Below are positions 10,622 to 21,367 of a stretch of 64,000 nucleotides of DNA, one piece after another. Each line of letters opens with the position of its first letter. Positions within the stretch are counted from its first letter, which is position 1. The notes below the pieces were generated by a model. That model ran no database searches. It had not been told where the DNA came from and worked only from the letters and a program-made list of their open reading frames with translations. A program made the translations under genes and the position numbers. Origin of the DNA: Didymodactylos carnosus (Eukaryota; Rotifera; Eurotatoria; Philodinida; Philodinidae); the NCBI GenBank assembly GCA_905250885.1, contig CAJNOQ010000085.1, positions 1 to 64,000 of the forward strand, read 5' to 3'.

Positions 10622-12030
10622 GATGTTACTAACAAAAGCAAAAAAGGTAAATACGTGCACGTTTGTGTAATGATAGTTCGTTTTATTACTCTTTTTATGT
10701 TACCTCTAACCTTCTCATATAAAAAGAATTCGTTCGATTTTAACCCACTTATTTTTAATTCCCATTCAGGTGTACATGTGTCTTTTCGAGTTTTCTTATT
10801 TAAAAGGAAAAACAACAATTGAAAGTCAAGAGCTTTTACATAGAGTGGAAAGAAACAAACAATCTTCTTTGATCAACATGAATTGATATGGTGTACAACC
10901 CCTAAATAAATATTCAACATAGATTTAAATATATTTTTTTCCTCTCAAGATATAGTATTCATGATACGTCATATGGTATAAGAGATCGATATAAATGAAA
11001 GGTAAAGGATTAACCTTCAAATGAGCAATTTCGAATAAACATCGTATTTATTTTGAAAGACAATTTGAGGAACAACAAGTAGAAGAATCAGTGATTACCG
11101 ATTTGTAATAAACAAAGCTAGAAGCTTGTAGGTAAGGAAAAATCTCGTACATCACAGTATGGGTGTCTGTCTACAGTACGATGGAAAAAAAAAATACTAG
11201 ATATGAATTCTTAATGCAATGTCTATGGTCGTTCTCCAGTTCTAGCTTGATACATTTTCTACCATTTTTATTTCTTCTGTTCTTCTAATCAAATTTGATT
11301 AAGGTTTCTTGATTTTTAACATTAAAAGCGGATCACATCACAGACGTGAGAGAGATATTTGAGAGGTTTGATATACGGAGAAATGTGCAGGGCGTGCATA
11401 CATTCGTATTTTCAAATTATTCCTCAGTTTTACTAGTTCGATAGAGTATATCGAGGTAGTAAAAAGCCTAAAACGAATTTCAGCCGATGACTCATCCTGC
11501 AAAAGTTAGAGCGATTTTTCTATTTTCTATTTTTTCCTAGGGAAACACGAAAAAATCCGTAACTCTATCAGGAAAAGTAGTTAAGAGCTCAAATTTCTTT
11601 CTATAACTCTTCTATATGTCTGTGATATTCATAAAGAGTTCTAGCTTTACAACTCATTCTACTCCCGGATTGTTGAATTTTACATTTTCAATAGATTAAC
11701 CCTTTAATAGGCTCACAATATAATAGTCTCCAAAAGCGTTAGTTTTCCACTAGAACTGTTGAAAATTTCATAAATGATATGGTTTTGTAGTCTAATTTCG
11801 TTTATGAAAACAAAAAAGATTTGTCAAGCTGACTGTAGATGTTCAGGTCTCAAGAGACCTCCTTGAGAACCGGAGTTACAAAACACTGAAGTTATATAAT
11901 TTCGATTAGTTTTCAACCATCATATGTCAGGATATTCAACACGTTATTGCGATGTATCGCTGGTGGGATACATCGCTGGTGGGATACATCGCTGATGGGA
12001 GGGGGGAGTACAGCGTGCATTTTCTATAGA
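10622..12030. other. Spacer without recognisable genes
   Basis: AT-rich sequence between the 2H gene and a fold-back repeat. It contains the small 16-bp tandem repeat at 11951-11998 and stretches of degraded repeat-like text (11470-11900). No supported open frame. Confidence 0.4.
11951..11998. repeat. 16-bp tandem repeat, 3 copies
   Basis: Three consecutive copies of GATACATCGCTGGTGG. The first has two differences and the last one. Confidence 0.85.
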
Positions 12031-12300
12031 CTAGGCGGACATTTGCTATAGAACCAGTCCAAAAGTCTATCAACACTTTTTTTACAGGTTTTCAGATATG
12101 CTCTTTCGAATGGTATGCTTTACAAAGTTCGAAGAGATTTTCATCTGGGTTCTCCAGAGACCGGTTCTCTAGAAAACCTACACATAAGTATTTTGGAACT
12201 TTATAAAGCATACTACTGGAAAGAGTATATCTGAAAACCTATGAAAAAAGTGTTTGTAGGCTTTCGGATTCCTTCTATAGCAAATATCAAAATCCTTAGC
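12031..12300. repeat. Fold-back element with arms of about 110 bp
   Basis: Sequence from about 12031 to 12131 reappears inverted at about 12192-12300. Shared blocks include ATTTGCTATAGAA, CACTTTTTT and GGTTTTCAGATAT followed by CTCTTTC and TATGCTTTA. Arms are roughly 75-80% identical around a loop of about 60 bp. It looks like an aged palindromic MITE. No target duplication was found. Confidence 0.6.
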
Positions 12301-13407
12301 CAAAATTATGCTTCGACTTTAGCGTTTCGTCAGATTCAACAAGTTTTTGCTCAGAAAAACCTACTAATCGCACATCATTCGACGCAATTTCTTGCGTTGA
12401 TTCTGAATATGTCATTTTTATTGAATACAAAAATTTCTGGGCCGAGATAAATGGAAAATACCGGGAAAACCAATATTTAAGCTCATCAATATTTGTGCTA
12501 ACTGTGGTGATAACTTTCATATAGGAGAACATTCTGGCAAAGTTTGGTTCAGGTCCAAAGAGGGATGTGAAGGTGCTGTCATATAGACAGGCCAGATATA
12601 TAATTTCTAAACGTGTGTATTTCGACCTTATTACTGTTCTTTCAACAGATAGACTACCAATGAGTTTCAATGGAAATTATGTGATATACCATGTCCAAAT
12701 ACGTTTATTGTACTACTTATTTGAATGTGTATCGAATGATCACGGAAGAAAGAAGTAGAAAAATTAGAGAGTGGATAAAAAGTTGCAATTTCGATGCACG
12801 ATATCATTAATAAATATTGTTAGACAATAAACTTTCAACTTAATAATAATCTACCATCATAGTCTACGTTGATAATCAGATACTTAATAAGCTTTTTACG
12901 TATGAAACAAATCAATCAACAAAGCGCACGTAAATGATATCGATATTTGTTCCATATATTTCGGAATGCCGTATTTTATTTACGAAGTTTTTGCATTAGC
13001 GCACTTGGCTGATATGTTTTTTTGAAACTTTTGACGTTATTGTGTTCGTTCTATTTTTGCTTTCACTTAATCCGGCAATGGTTTCACTAGACGTTGTTTT
13101 TTTCACGTCTATATCGCACAATAAATACTAAACTATTTCGATATTTGCTACACAAAATTTCATCTGAAATACTTAATTCTAACCCACGTATCAAGCATTT
13201 GCTGTTTTAGATACAACTCAAGACAGCTTTACCGGCAAACTCAAAGCACCATAATTTCAATTCGAAATTTAATTTCTAAACAATCTCCACTACATATCCT
13301 TCTATGACGAAAAAGAGTAACATCAAAAGATATATAGTTCAAATTTCAATTTCTGCTATGTACATTAAAAGAACAAGGCCAATGTTCGAAAAATATTATC
13401 ATGCTGT
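12301..13407. other. Spacer without recognisable genes
   Basis: Contains a 124-codon open frame on the minus strand (12296-12670), which overlaps the fold-back repeat and shows no domain or splice context. The rest is AT-rich with no signal. The end near 13407 is the 3' flank of the Rolling-stone-like gene. Confidence 0.4.
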
Positions 13408-14395
13408 TTATATTTCAATCCAAAATCTTTTTTTCACTTTATAGTAGAAAAAATGTAGTACATGCAATAAAATCGACGCTGTGGTTACACTAAACACTAT
13501 AAAAACTGCGAATGATGGTTTCTCTTCAAAATCTAAGAATGAGTAGGGTTTGTTTTCACTTTTAGCCAATAGCCAGAATAAAATGACTGTTGTTACATAC
13601 AAGACAGCCACCAAAAGTAAATATATCATGTGTAAAATACGTATAGGATAACGAACAAGTAAAATAGCATCGATCAATCCTACGCAACAATTTCCCACAT
13701 GTAAATGAAAATTAAGAAAACCAACTTTACCATTCCACAATCTACTCTCATTAATAAGATGAAATCGAAATATGGCGATAAAATAGACGATGGTTATTAT
13801 AATTGAGCTAACAACATGAATAGTATAAAACATCCATGATGGTTTAACATACCAGGGTGTAGATATTGACGAATCATTAAGATTGTATGATTTTGTATTA
13901 AAACCTGCACGCAGTTTGATAGTAGTTTCGGGCAACTGTAAAGTCAAGGATAATTCAGATGATATACTCGGCAAACGAGCAGACAGAACGGGTGAAGAAA
14001 GAGATACGGAAAACCTTTCTTCAGTTCCCTTGTAAACCCATGACATGTAGCTGACAATAATGGCTGCCAATGTTAAATGAATACACAAAATAATATAGCC
14101 CCATGACGTAAAATAAAGATAAAAATACTTTGATACATGAGGATCAATTTCAGATGGTGGCCAAAGAATGCCGTAAACGATGAGACTATCGAAATATATA
14201 GCCAATAGTAGACGAACAATGATGTAGGCGGGCTGTGGCAAACCAATCTAAATCGACATCGCAGATACATTTTTAAGTATTCGTATGATTTTCTGAAGAG
14301 ATCATACTCACTGCTGGTTTATAAAAGTCTTCTAGATGATTATGTATGAAACCAAAATGACGAACTTTTGATTCGTTAATGAGACAGTTTAACAT
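13408..14395 (-). CDS. Rolling-stone-like multi-pass membrane protein, 2 exons
   Basis: Exon 1 is 14312-14395 (28 codons, starting MLNCLINESK) and exon 2 is 13408-14247. The 64-bp intron has donor gtgagt and acceptor ttag. The 307-aa product reads through the junction as EDFYKPAIGLPQPAYIIVRL, matching the start of the Rolling stone family, where a W/P-rich segment precedes the first helix. There are about seven hydrophobic helices, including LLLAIYFDSLIVYGI, YIILCIHLTLAAIIVSYMSW, a VVSSIIITIVYFIAIF segment and three more near the C-terminus. Length and helix layout fit the family. Drosophila rolling stone acts in myoblast fusion; the role of other members is unclear. No defects seen. Confidence 0.75.
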
Positions 14396-15228
14396 GTGTA
14401 CACCATTTATTATTAGTACACATCGATTTACCACTCATATGAATTTTACTTATTAAGATTCATATGAAAAAATAATGAATAACTTTAATTTTCATTATTA
14501 TTTTCGAATTACTGAGTTCTGTGTACAAACAAGTGAAAAATGAATGTAAAGATTATAATAGAGCAACTAAAGAATTAGTTTTTTTTTGGTTCCTCTTGGA
14601 TTAGAAGCGTTTTAGCGAGAGAAAAAACAATGATTTTAAGTATTTTTACATTTCCAGTTCATTTATTCAAAAACTATAACAAAATCAATTTTACATACAT
14701 AAACCGGTGTAAAAAAACGTCTGAATTTCTAGATACTCTTTACACAAACAATCAGCTGTTTGTTCTTACTATTACATTACACTTATGAGAATGAGAGCTG
14801 ATTCAGTATTTAGAAGGATTAGAAACATGAAAAGTTTTTAAAATAGATTAATGCATATTCTATTTTCTATGTGGATTGTCGAAAATGTGAGAGAGTGCCG
14901 CCAAATACTCAATTTCTTTCTTACGTCTGTGTAACTTAAAACAAAATTTCTTTAATATTGAACGTGAGGGGTGCTTTTTGGTGTATACTTAAGCTTGACT
15001 GAAAAATCGATTGAAAATACTTTAACGACCAAAAAAATTATTTAGAGCATTTTCTGTGTTTTGATCATTTCCAGTTCTGGCAATTGTGGGACCATTTTGA
15101 TCCCGAGTTGCATCGATTTTCTCATTTTTAAACAATGTATTGGGCGCAGAATTAGGTCGAACGACTCATCGTGTGTTAAGAACTAGCAATAACGCTGTAA
15201 TGTAACAACAAGTAAATTTTATTTCGTA
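14396..15228. other. Spacer, no gene seen
   Basis: AT-rich sequence upstream of the minus-strand Rolling-stone-like gene, presumably with its promoter. Nothing else recognised up to the Helitron end. Confidence 0.4.
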
Positions 15229-15500
15229 CTAGCTAAAGGACCCGACGTTGCTCGGGAAAATTTGATATTACGTATTTGACATATTAGAAAAAGACATCGT
15301 TATGGTCTCCTATCAGTTATGGCTCCGGAGTCTCGGCTGCTCTGGAGGTCGCATGCCTTGTCCGATCTTCCTCGCGCCGAACCTGCCCTTGTTCTGTAGT
15401 CTCAGCTGCTCGGGAAGCTGCCATTCTCCTCGAAGCTGATGTACTTCTGTCCACCAGGATTTTTGGTTTGGTGGCATTTTGCAGTATTCCTAATGTAAAT
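15229..15500 (-). mobile_element. Helitron 3' end with Rep N-terminal remnant
   Basis: Read on the minus strand, the sequence ends with a CCCGAGCAACGTCGGG hairpin (15241-15256), a few bases, then CTAG followed by T (15229-15232 plus flank). This is the structure of a Helitron 3' terminus inserted between A and T. Further inside, also on the minus strand at about 15320-15460 and unusually GC-rich, a frame encodes AASRAAETTEQGQVRREEDR and RAAETPEP. These RAAETPEQ-type repeats are typical of the N-terminal region of Helitron Rep/helicase proteins. The helicase itself is absent. The 5' end was not located, so the true left extent is unknown. Confidence 0.55.
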
Positions 15501-16083
15501 AGGATAGGTTAGAAATATTCTTTAAGAAAGGTGTATTTTTAACAAAGTTACCTTAGAAATTTGCACTTGAAGTCACAATCGAAAATACTTTAGTAATCTG
15601 TAAATTTTGTAGTGTATATTGAATATTACTCACTTACTTGTTTATGCGTGAGTAAGTTTATTAGTAGAATCGTCGGAAGATGAGAAATACTATAGTGAAT
15701 ATGGTCTGATACAGAAAAACAATAGAAAAACACATCTATATATATATGTATGGCACACACTAAAACATTTTGATAGCGTCATTGTATAGTGTGATGTGAA
15801 AATTCCAATGACGATATATCGCGCATCAGAAGGAATGTCATACATCATGTGCCGGCATAAAAATCGACGAAGAGATTAAGTCATATCCAAGTATATACTA
15901 TAGCTAATCACCTGAACATATTGGACATATATTTATGACTAACCAAAAAATTTTCTTCGATTTCACCGGCTCTTGAATACGCTACGTAAAGTTGGCCATG
16001 AGAAAAGCAAGGAGTTTCTCACCCTCACCAACTCCTTCTTGACCTTCCTCTGGACCTAAGGGTATGTCACGGAAAGTTTGGTG
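15501..16083. other. Spacer, possibly the rest of the Helitron
   Basis: AT-rich, with no coding signal. A TA-rich stretch near 15731-15750 (TCTATATATATATGTATGG) could be an element start, but its orientation does not agree with the minus-strand Helitron. Confidence 0.3.
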
Positions 16084-16098
16084 TAGTGGCGTATCCAG
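16084..16098 (+). mobile_element. Solo hAT-type terminal sequence
   Basis: TAGTGGCGTATCCAG matches the terminal style of many hAT transposons and recurs identically, in the same orientation, at 18474-18488. No partner end was found. It lies about 120 bp beyond the stop of the ART gene, in its likely 3' UTR. Confidence 0.5.
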
Positions 16099-16217
16099 GA
16101 GGTTGTAGGGTGAAAGTGCTTGTATAGATAACATCTCTATTGAGATGTATGTTTCCCGATTTCCTGGATCTTTGACACTGCTGCATTTTGTTTTGTTTTG
16201 TGATTCGACTTCGCCCA

Positions 16218-18202
16218 CTACGGTGGACAGGTCAATTTGTCTTGCATACGCTTCACATGTTCCTGAAATATTCGAATGTTCTGATGTGTAGGTGGCAAAG
16301 TCTTTTGACTAATTCGTAATGATTCATTCAAGCACAGCAACGCCATAGGGTAATTGTTGATGTTTTCATAAGCAATTGCCATCCAATAATAGGTTAAACC
16401 GACGTCTTTATCATCTTCTGGCAGCGTTTCCTTTTGTATTTCCAAAGTTTTTTTTGAATAATCTAATGATAACTCGTATTCAGCTTTTTTTGAGTAAGTT
16501 TTACTCATTAATCGATAAGTATGAGCACGTAGAAGATGACCCTCTGGAATCAGCGACAGAGATTTTTCCGCATACTCCAAAGATAAATCTAATTCAAGCT
16601 TTAGAAAATAAATCTCGGCTATTGCAATATACGTTTGACCAATGTATACATCATCTACGCCAGCTTTTTCTTGTAATTCAAGACATTTGAAACTATTTTC
16701 AAGTGCCATGTCATAGTCTTTTAGAAAGCGAGCACCTTGACCCAGGAGTAAATAACAATTTTCTTTCTCTAAATCATTATCCGATTCGTTAAGTATTTGT
16801 TGAATAAGAGCTTTTTGTTTTTCGTAACTACCCATGTTGCCTAATAATTTTCCAAGATGAAGAAGTGACGGTGTTGGTTGCATTAATTTTTTTTCGTGTT
16901 CTAATATTTCTTTCAAAGCGAAATCATCTGAAGAACACAATTCTAGTTTAGCAATCCAAAGATTTTGCGCGTTGTTGTATTTCACATCTTTTATTCGAAA
17001 GATCGTACTCAAAGAGATAAGCACTTCATCTTCCTCTGCGAAATAACTCAGATGTCTTACATTGGCAAATGGTTTGATGTTTGACATTTGTGAATCAATC
17101 TTAAATTCAAACAAAATACGTTTGACGGAATCAGTACCAGTTGTACTCGATTCTGCAAAAAACTCTGCTGTTTCTCGTCTCGTCGTTGTTGACAGGAAAC
17201 TATTCATTGAAATATATTCTCCTACATTGTCAGTAATTAATTGTAATTCTTTTTCATTGATCGCTTGACCTCGGTATACTTGAATGATAGGTTTGCTCAG
17301 TGTACCAAGATATTTTTTATGTTCATCGGAGAGTTGTTTGTACAAATCCGTGATGAAAAAACGAAAAGCTGTGAGAATATCGAAATCATGATTGCGAAGC
17401 GCTTGATTGAGGAGACTATAGAACAATGTATATTTAGTGTACCACCACACTGCTGTATCCATAGAGTAATTTCGCTCAAAATCATCAATCACACGAACTT
17501 GTTCATCGTTGTCGCCGAACATTGCACGTAGAAAATCAAGCAGTTCTTTCTTCGCTTTCTCTGGTGCGGGTTTTATATTCAAAATAATTTCAATGAATAA
17601 CTGCAAGTGCATAAACATAGCGTTTCGCTGTTCGAGCTTGTCATTGCAGTGAAAGTTATAAATGTTTATTCCAATTGATTCATCATGCACCCTTTCGCGT
17701 AAATTCTGATCTTTCTCTATTTGATTGATCATTTCTTCTAAGGTATAAAAGACGCCTTTGGCCTAAAAACGTAAAGAAGTCCATTCAAGACAGGACCAGT
17801 TTTGATACTTTAGATTCGATTATCGCGACAGCTTACTTTTGCAAACTGACATCTCCATTTGTCGATATGTTCAACAGTCGCACAATAGATATAAACAGCA
17901 CACAGTTGTTTCATATCATGAACTGCCGGAAGTAATTCACGACTGAATTGATCGTTTATGATTAAGATTACTTTCTCATCAACATCAGACGATAGACTTA
18001 GAAGCTGCTTTTCACAGTCTTTCACCTTATCAAATGTTTTCAGCTGATTGATAATTCCACGTAGCTTTCGTTGTACAGCAAGTTTTTTTGGTGTTTCAGT
18101 CATATCTCCATCCAACCATAGTAACTGATACGGCTCCACGTTTCGGGTTAATCGAAAACGTAAAGATTGCCGATCTATCGAAACTTCTGTACAGGTAGGC
18201 AT
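16218..18202 (-). CDS. R-S-E ADP-ribosyltransferase with C-terminal TPR repeats
   Basis: Exon 1 is 17837-18202 and exon 2 is 16218-17762, with a 74-bp intron; the product is 636 aa. The N-terminal 130 residues (LLWLDGDM, VILIINDQFSRELLP, LCAVYIYC) form the alpha/beta leader common in bdelloid proteins of this kind. The ART domain at about 265-385 has the clade-R triad: R286 in VYRGQ, S310 in MNSFLSTT, and E366-D-E368 in FAEEDEVL. The first glutamate suggests arginine as acceptor. TPR units of the kinesin-light-chain type follow at about 420-632, probably binding partners. The enzyme would transfer mono-ADP-ribose from NAD to proteins. No signal peptide is visible, so it is likely intracellular. 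All catalytic residues are present and the gene looks intact. Confidence 0.9.
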
Positions 18203-18473
18203 GTTTCAAATTACGACTCAGTAGAAAAAAGATCAAAGAAGAATCGTAGCAGAGTGTAATGAAACGAACCAGCAAGAAGAAAATATTTTTTAAAAAGTGG
18301 CAAACTTTTGTGTTTACATTTCTACTCGCACTCTGTCATTGGTATTTTTGTACATTTTATTTCTGCTTGATTTTGTAGGTAATTTGAATAGAACAGAGAA
18401 AAAAACCGAGATTATTTTTGCAGATGGTGAGGGGAGATTTTAATAAAGAAAAGACCTCATTCTCAGCCTCAGG
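18203..18473. other. Upstream flank of the ART gene
   Basis: Short AT-rich spacer that should hold the minus-strand ART promoter. No motif recognised. Confidence 0.35.
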
Positions 18474-19720
18474 TAGTGGCGTATCCAGAGGGGACTCAGC
18501 CCCCTCTATGAAAATTTCTATTTCGAATTTTAGTAATTGATATATAAATCTTTTGAAAAATGAAGTATTGTATATTGATTCAGTCCGGTTTCGTCGACAC
18601 TCACTCTCACACCGCCCCTCCTGCCTTTGAAATTCTTTAATGTATATTCCTTGAAGTGCCCGATTTGTCGACGAATCGGGAATATACCTTGCATATTTAC
18701 TTCTCTCTAATAAAATAAAAGGTGATAGTCAATATTCGCTTGTTCTTTGAACTTTTGATACTTGTAATAAACAGATATTTAACAATTAGTGTAAAATCAG
18801 AGAAGGCGATATCTTCAAAAAGATACATAGACTGCTTAATCATAAATGCTTAATTTAATTACAACTCGTGAATGGGGATTATTTTTGCATACACATTGTA
18901 AATAAATCATAATCTTAAACTTCTGCACAGAGCACGGAGTGTTGATTCATGGACAATAACAGAAAGACTCTCGATTCTTATTTTTCTTCATCTACTCAAA
19001 AGAAGAGTAAATTAATAGTGTCGCAATCTGATGATGGTAATAATCAAAATATTACTTTACAATCATGTGATTCACATACATCTCGTGTTACTATTAATGA
19101 TGAACCTGTTGAAACTTCTCTAATGAATTCGTCTCAAAATGTTAGCGTTGAAAAAGAGGAAAACGTGCAACCTGAAGAAAAGCGAGTTGGTGAAGTATCT
19201 GCTGATGTTATCGATATTAGTCGCTCATGTCAAAATCCACCTACTCAACCTAAACTAGCTTCATATCCAAGAAATAATGAAAATAGATCGTTTACGGCAA
19301 AATGGTATGATGGACGTCCGTGGTTAGAATATTCAATCAAAACAGATACTGCTTACCTAAACTCAAGGGATGGTCAGATATTCGATGGAACTCACGATGG
19401 AGTTCAATTAATGCTATTATAGTCAATTATGAATCAATTATTGTTGCACTTGAAGATCTTATTGACGAAGGTGATCATCGTTCTGTTGATGCAAGAGGTA
19501 TATTATCGGCTATGCAGGAGCCAGTTTTTATTGTTATTATGTTCATATTAAATAAATTATTTGGATCAATCAAAACTTTGTCGGATCAGTTAAAAGGTAG
19601 TTAAAAATCAATGCACTCGTACAAAAGAACATCCTTTTCTTTACTTAACATGACACGTTCTTTTATCATTTAGGTGAATTGGTTGATTATGCTGAAAGTC
19701 AACAACCTTCATTCATATGA
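18474..19720 (+). mobile_element. Internally deleted hAT transposon (ZMYM1-like transposase)
   Basis: A hAT-type left end (TAGTGGCGTATCCAG, 18474) lies 475 bp before an open frame at 18949-19422 that begins MDNNRKTLDSYFSS. That frame reaches a TTF-type zinc-finger start: QPKLASYPRNNENRSF, then WYDGRPWLEYS. At about 19357 it joins, out of frame, a later transposase segment (LKGWSDIRWNSRW through FILNKLFGSIKTLSDQLK, to 19596). Everything between has been lost, including the rest of the zinc finger. A spliceable intron follows (19597-19673, gtagtt...tttag), then GELVDYAESQ and a stop at 19720. The rest of the catalytic domain and the right end are missing. It is a dead copy. The gene class is often annotated as zinc finger MYM-type protein 1-like. 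Confidence 0.7.
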
Positions 19721-21367
19721 GAGAATTTCTTCAGTTCAGTGAATTCCATCTACAAAAATGGATGCCTTTGAGAGCTCGGAGGTCTTTTTCAAATAGAAGT
19801 CAAAAATCGGTATTTCGTCCGGTCAAGCCGACCGTATCTCGTGAAATTTCTCCCAATGAAACTTCGCAATGGGGATTAATCACTCCATATGGAACTACCA
19901 AAAAAGATGAAATTCCATTACGGTCTTCATTTTGCCTATAACTTTTGATCAAGTGAATGAAATCAGCTCAAAATTTTCTTTGTAGCAGGTCCAGACGGGT
20001 TACACATTTGATAAAAATTTCACTTTTATCTATTCCGTGCTTACCGAGATAGAGGGCATACAAGTTAGAAAAATGAAAAAACATTATGAGTCGCACTAAG
20101 GGCCACTCGGACAATCATATTCGAAATTATCATGATCAGTTACATATAATTCGGTCCTTTTCATTGAAAAAGTAATTAAGAAATTTGGGGAACTTCCCTC
20201 ATTAGTTTCGGTCTGGTTTATTGTTCAAATGCAATGAATAGTTAGAAAGATATTTGTGATTTTTTTTCTATATCCTTATGGTATTTTGTTTGAAATTCTT
20301 TTTGTATATATCATTAAAATCAAACAACTTTTTATCATCTGCACCCAATATTTGACACGCATCATTAAATAAATAAAACTTTTTTCCATGTTTTATATAA
20401 AAATCAAAATTGTTTGATGTTATATGAGCCGATGATGGCGATTTTAAACGAACTAAACTAATAAAAAAAAACTAAAAGAAAAAAATTAAAATGAATAATA
20501 AATCTTATAAGAATGAAAATAGTCACATATATAAAAAAATAACTCACTTGATAATGAGAGTAGCGTGGTGTTCACCATCTCTCAGCCATTATCTAAAACA
20601 AAAAAAGGATATTAAGTAAAAACGTTTGGTATTACGCAACTCTTCATGTTTAGTGAACGTAGAATTCCTGTTGATAATCCGGAATAATCCAATATTAAAC
20701 TGAGGAAAATCGTGGTTTCATGTCACTATCAAATAACATGAAACCCTGTATACCAAAATAATGTTTACGTCTAAAGTTATGATGTGTTGCACTGAAGACA
20801 GTTTAACAAGTTTCTGAACTTTTATAGTAAAAGTGCTTGTCTATTTTAGCTTATTTATTTGTATCACTAACAGAAAAGTTTAAGATTGATTCTTTCTCGA
20901 TTCGCTTCATGATCAAGACTTTCGATGTTCGAGAATGGACTTAGAGCTTTTAACGAATGATAGTTGTGTCTCGTAAGACAAGAGATCGTATTAGTTGGAA
21001 AGCGCCCATATAATATCAATTCTCTAGAAAGAATTCTAAGCAATAATTTAATCACGTGAATAATTCTGTACTAATTAATTATCACATTGGCTCTCTATCT
21101 TATAGCTAAGAGACGTATACGTGTATGTCTCTGTGGTAGATATATGATGTCAGTACGTAGTTTTCAGACAACGATTGTTTCCAGTTCTTACGCAGCGTAA
21201 GATTATAGTAACTAGAGCGTAAGTTACGCTAAAAGAAATACTTGGAGACCATTGATAACCGAGTACAAGCACATTCTATATCGCATAGTGACTACCGCAA
21301 GCTATTTGTATAATTCTTGTTATGTTTGTTTCAGCATATAGCTAATTGTTTTTTTGCGTATTTTCAG
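19721..21367. other. Spacer with degenerate repeat text
   Basis: No supported gene. 19740-20250 reads like an old non-coding repeat, with phrases about TTTGATCAAG, AAAATTTCACTTT and CTTACCGAGATAGAGG. The remainder is AT-rich. A compact stem-loop lies at 20550-20593. The 3' end should include the promoter and possibly a 5' UTR exon of the next gene, since a TTTTCAG acceptor-like site abuts its ATG. Confidence 0.35.
20550..20593. repeat. 44-nt stem-loop
   Basis: GATAATG (20550-20556) pairs with CATTATC (20587-20593). Inside it GAGAG pairs with CTCTC, and TGGTG with CACCA around a short loop. The stem is interrupted by a small bulge. It could be a structured RNA or the remains of a palindromic repeat, and the sequence does not decide. 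Confidence 0.45.

Noticed and set aside
12296-12670. 124-codon minus-strand open frame
   Set aside because: It overlaps the edge of a fold-back repeat and shows no domain, signal peptide or splice context.
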